DNA of 64,000 nucleotides from assembly GCF_028453695.1 (NCBI RefSeq), contig NC_135772.1:14818001-14882000 (forward strand). Reading direction: 5' to 3'. The position numbers and the translations under genes are program-made. Below the pieces are notes generated by a model, which was not told where the DNA came from, ran no database searches, and saw nothing but the letters and a program-made list of their open reading frames with translations. Below, piece after piece: positions 62,001 through 64,000 of the stretch; positions within the stretch are counted from its first letter, which is position 1, and each line of letters opens with the position of its first letter. Source of the stretch: Augochlora pura. Taxonomy: Eukaryota > Arthropoda > Insecta > Hymenoptera > Halictidae.

Positions 62001-62933
62001 TCGAACTTTTCTCCATAAGTATTTTTCAAGTATTTATTGGTTTTTGGTTTTACAATTCTACGGCTTTTTAGCCTCGTAAATCTAAAAATTGTTTAGACAA
62101 AGTAATATATAATTTTCACTGTCTTCAGGAATACTATTTAACGATCTAAACTATGCAAATGTATAATTTAAGATAATTTTGATATTAATGTATAATTTAA
62201 GATCAAACTTCGTTCAATAAATATAATTAGTTCTATATATTTGTTAATAGAATATACCTGTATACGCGTATTATAAACAATATACAGTTTCTACCGCGAG
62301 TGTTTCGAATTGCACGCGTCTACGTAACAGGACTGACTATAGACAATCGACCATATTTCGTAAGATTTATGTAGTTCTTTATTGAAACAGTTTCCCGCAA
62401 TGAGACCATCGGTAATGGCAAGTATACACAACGTGATGGAAATAGAAGTACCTTCGGCTCTCGATACACCTGAGAACTATATCGAAACGTCTGTTGTGGG
62501 GTTATTGAAACCAGCAATCTGCATTATAATCTGCCAAGCGCGGCTGCAAAGTAGGCACTCCATCATCAGGTGGAACCGGTTTTTTCGGCCTCGGTCCTGC
62601 AACCGTTCAAACTGCTACTCATTGCGTATTCGTAATCTTGGATCGGTGATCTCCAATTGATTCCTATCATTTTTTGTTATCTCGTCATTATCAGTGTGCA
62701 TCCTGTCGCGGTTTTTACGGGCTCGGACTCTACGTAACTGTACCAAACGTGTGCACTCGCGTTCCAATAACATAACCGAAAATCTGCACGCATTTTTTAA
62801 TGTGCATACGAGGACACTTGCATACGTGTTTGCGCAGGCATATTTTACGACGACTGGATCAGGTTTCGAAAATTCGAATTCGAATCGTGGTTTCGTGAAA
62901 ACGTCGCTGCGAATATTGCGTTCGAATTCGCAT

Positions 62934-63134
62934 GAATTTTGATTTTATAAAATTTGCATTATAAATAGCAGTAGTGCGAAGGATGTATTTATTAAGTAAA
63001 GAATTTTAGTTTTACAAAATTCTTATTATAAATAGTAGTAGTGCGAAGGATATAATAATTAAGTGAAGAATTTTAATTCTAAAAAATCTATATCATAAAT
63101 AATAGCGATGCAAAGGATACGATATCAAGTGCGG
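62934..63134. repeat. Tandem repeat, three diverged copies of a 67-bp unit
   Basis: Copies run 62934-63000, 63001-63067 and 63068-63134. Each starts GAATTTT and contains a word like ATAAATAGTAGTAGTGCGAA followed by GGAT and an AAGT near the end. Copies 1 and 2 are closest; copy 3 is more diverged. No function is evident. Confidence 0.8.
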
Positions 63135-64000
63135 TAGAATACCATTGCACTATTTAGTTGAACAAATAAATAATGATTATATTGTCTCAGATTTATGTTG
63201 AACTTTTAGACAATAGAACATTACGTTTATTTCATTCAGATTATACTGACAATAAGACTTTAACTTTCATGACGCAAGGTTATATTTTTATTGATTAAAA
63301 TACGTCCTTCCGACCGATTGGTCAATCTCGGACGTTTATACTAAACGAACAGTACTATAATATTGCCAGTTTTGTTTCTATTAATTCTTACATGGCTAAA
63401 TCTTGAATAAAACATTCAACACGATAAAAATCGATATTTCTTACATACTTATCTAAAATAAGGAGCTACAAGTAAAACGTAATCGATCGAAACAAAGTAT
63501 AAAACAAGAAAGAATACAAACCAAGAATCTTCGTTCAAGCTATATTCAAGTAATACGTGGAGATTGAATAAAGGAAAGACTAATTGAAAGAGAGTTATAA
63601 AACCATACGAAAGAGCAATATTTTATAAATATAGAATGAGAAGAAGACAAGCGTTTTTGGTTTGATTCAAGGATCAGTACCGTCCACCCGGATCTTTCGC
63701 CGCGTACCACGGTTTGCGGTGAACAGGCAGAGCTGTCTGTCGGCATCTAATTTGTTACATTTATACAAATCAGGGCACGCACAGGGGCCCCGGTACGTGT
63801 GCGAGTATCCCGCGTGGGTATATCCGTGTGCACGCGAAAGACGGGGGCAGCCGGCCTTATGAGGAATAGGGTTTCGCCTTTCGAGAAAACGAACCGAAAA
63901 GAATCGATCGTTCGCCATAATAACGGGTGCGATTCTCTGACGGAAACGAGTCCGTGGAGCGTACACGGAGCTACCGCGTGGCCGTTTCTCGAGCGTGGCA

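Larger units (their letters stand above)
57201..64000. other. Intergenic sequence downstream of prospero
   Basis: The strand bias seen upstream disappears and most of the sequence is AT-rich with A and T balanced. It contains a short T-rich repeat (57211-57282), a MITE (57681-57840), a CpG-rich island (about 58540-59040), a 67-bp tandem repeat (62934-63134) and a GC-richer edge from about 63670. The open frames here are at most 161 codons (58809-59294, minus, across the CpG island) and resemble nothing known. No gene is called. Confidence 0.6.

Overview
The window is animal nuclear DNA, almost certainly from an insect. One gene can be identified with confidence: the 3' end of prospero (pros), the atypical homeodomain (homeo-Prospero domain) transcription factor of neural development, on the + strand. 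Two coding exons are visible, 20787-20931 and 22858-23037, joined by a GT-AG intron. They encode the end of homeodomain helix 3 and the whole Prospero domain, through the conserved C-terminal FLEQLE. The exact protein variant, the high GC and CpG content, the long simple repeats and the scarcity of transposons would fit Hymenoptera (bee, ant or wasp). That placement is an inference.

Layout: (1) 1-20786 is read as a very long intron of pros, since the acceptor at 20786 interrupts helix 3 and no exon for the preceding part of the homeodomain was found. It holds CpG-rich blocks, pyrimidine-rich microsatellites and a strong hairpin at 19710-19759, but no other convincing gene. (2) 20787-23037 holds the last two coding exons. 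(3) About 23038-57200 has no convincing coding sequence but is strongly strand-polarised. Roughly 25 long GA tracts all have the purine strand on +, long A runs are common and long T runs are absent. I interpret this as one enormous pros 3' UTR of about 34 kb, with a proximal poly(A) site near 27.05 kb and a terminal one near 57.19 kb. (4) 57200-64000 is symmetrical, mostly AT-rich intergenic sequence with a small pogo/Tigger-like MITE, a 67-bp tandem repeat and a CpG-rich island.

Drosophila prospero is known to make a neuron-enriched mRNA with a roughly 15-kb 3' UTR that is stabilised by the RNA-binding protein Syncrip, and its mRNA is carried by Staufen and Miranda in dividing neuroblasts. 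The layout here suggests the same regulatory design with a UTR about twice as long. It carries several perfect stem-loops, including a duplicated one at 39255-39480, G-quadruplex motifs and C-rich blocks. UTR extent, poly(A) use and structure function are inferences from sequence; no transcript data were available.

All coordinates were counted by hand and all counts of tracts are by eye. Most open frames in this window are translations of simple repeats (Leu-Ser, Arg-Glu) or chance frames in GC-rich DNA and are not annotated as genes.
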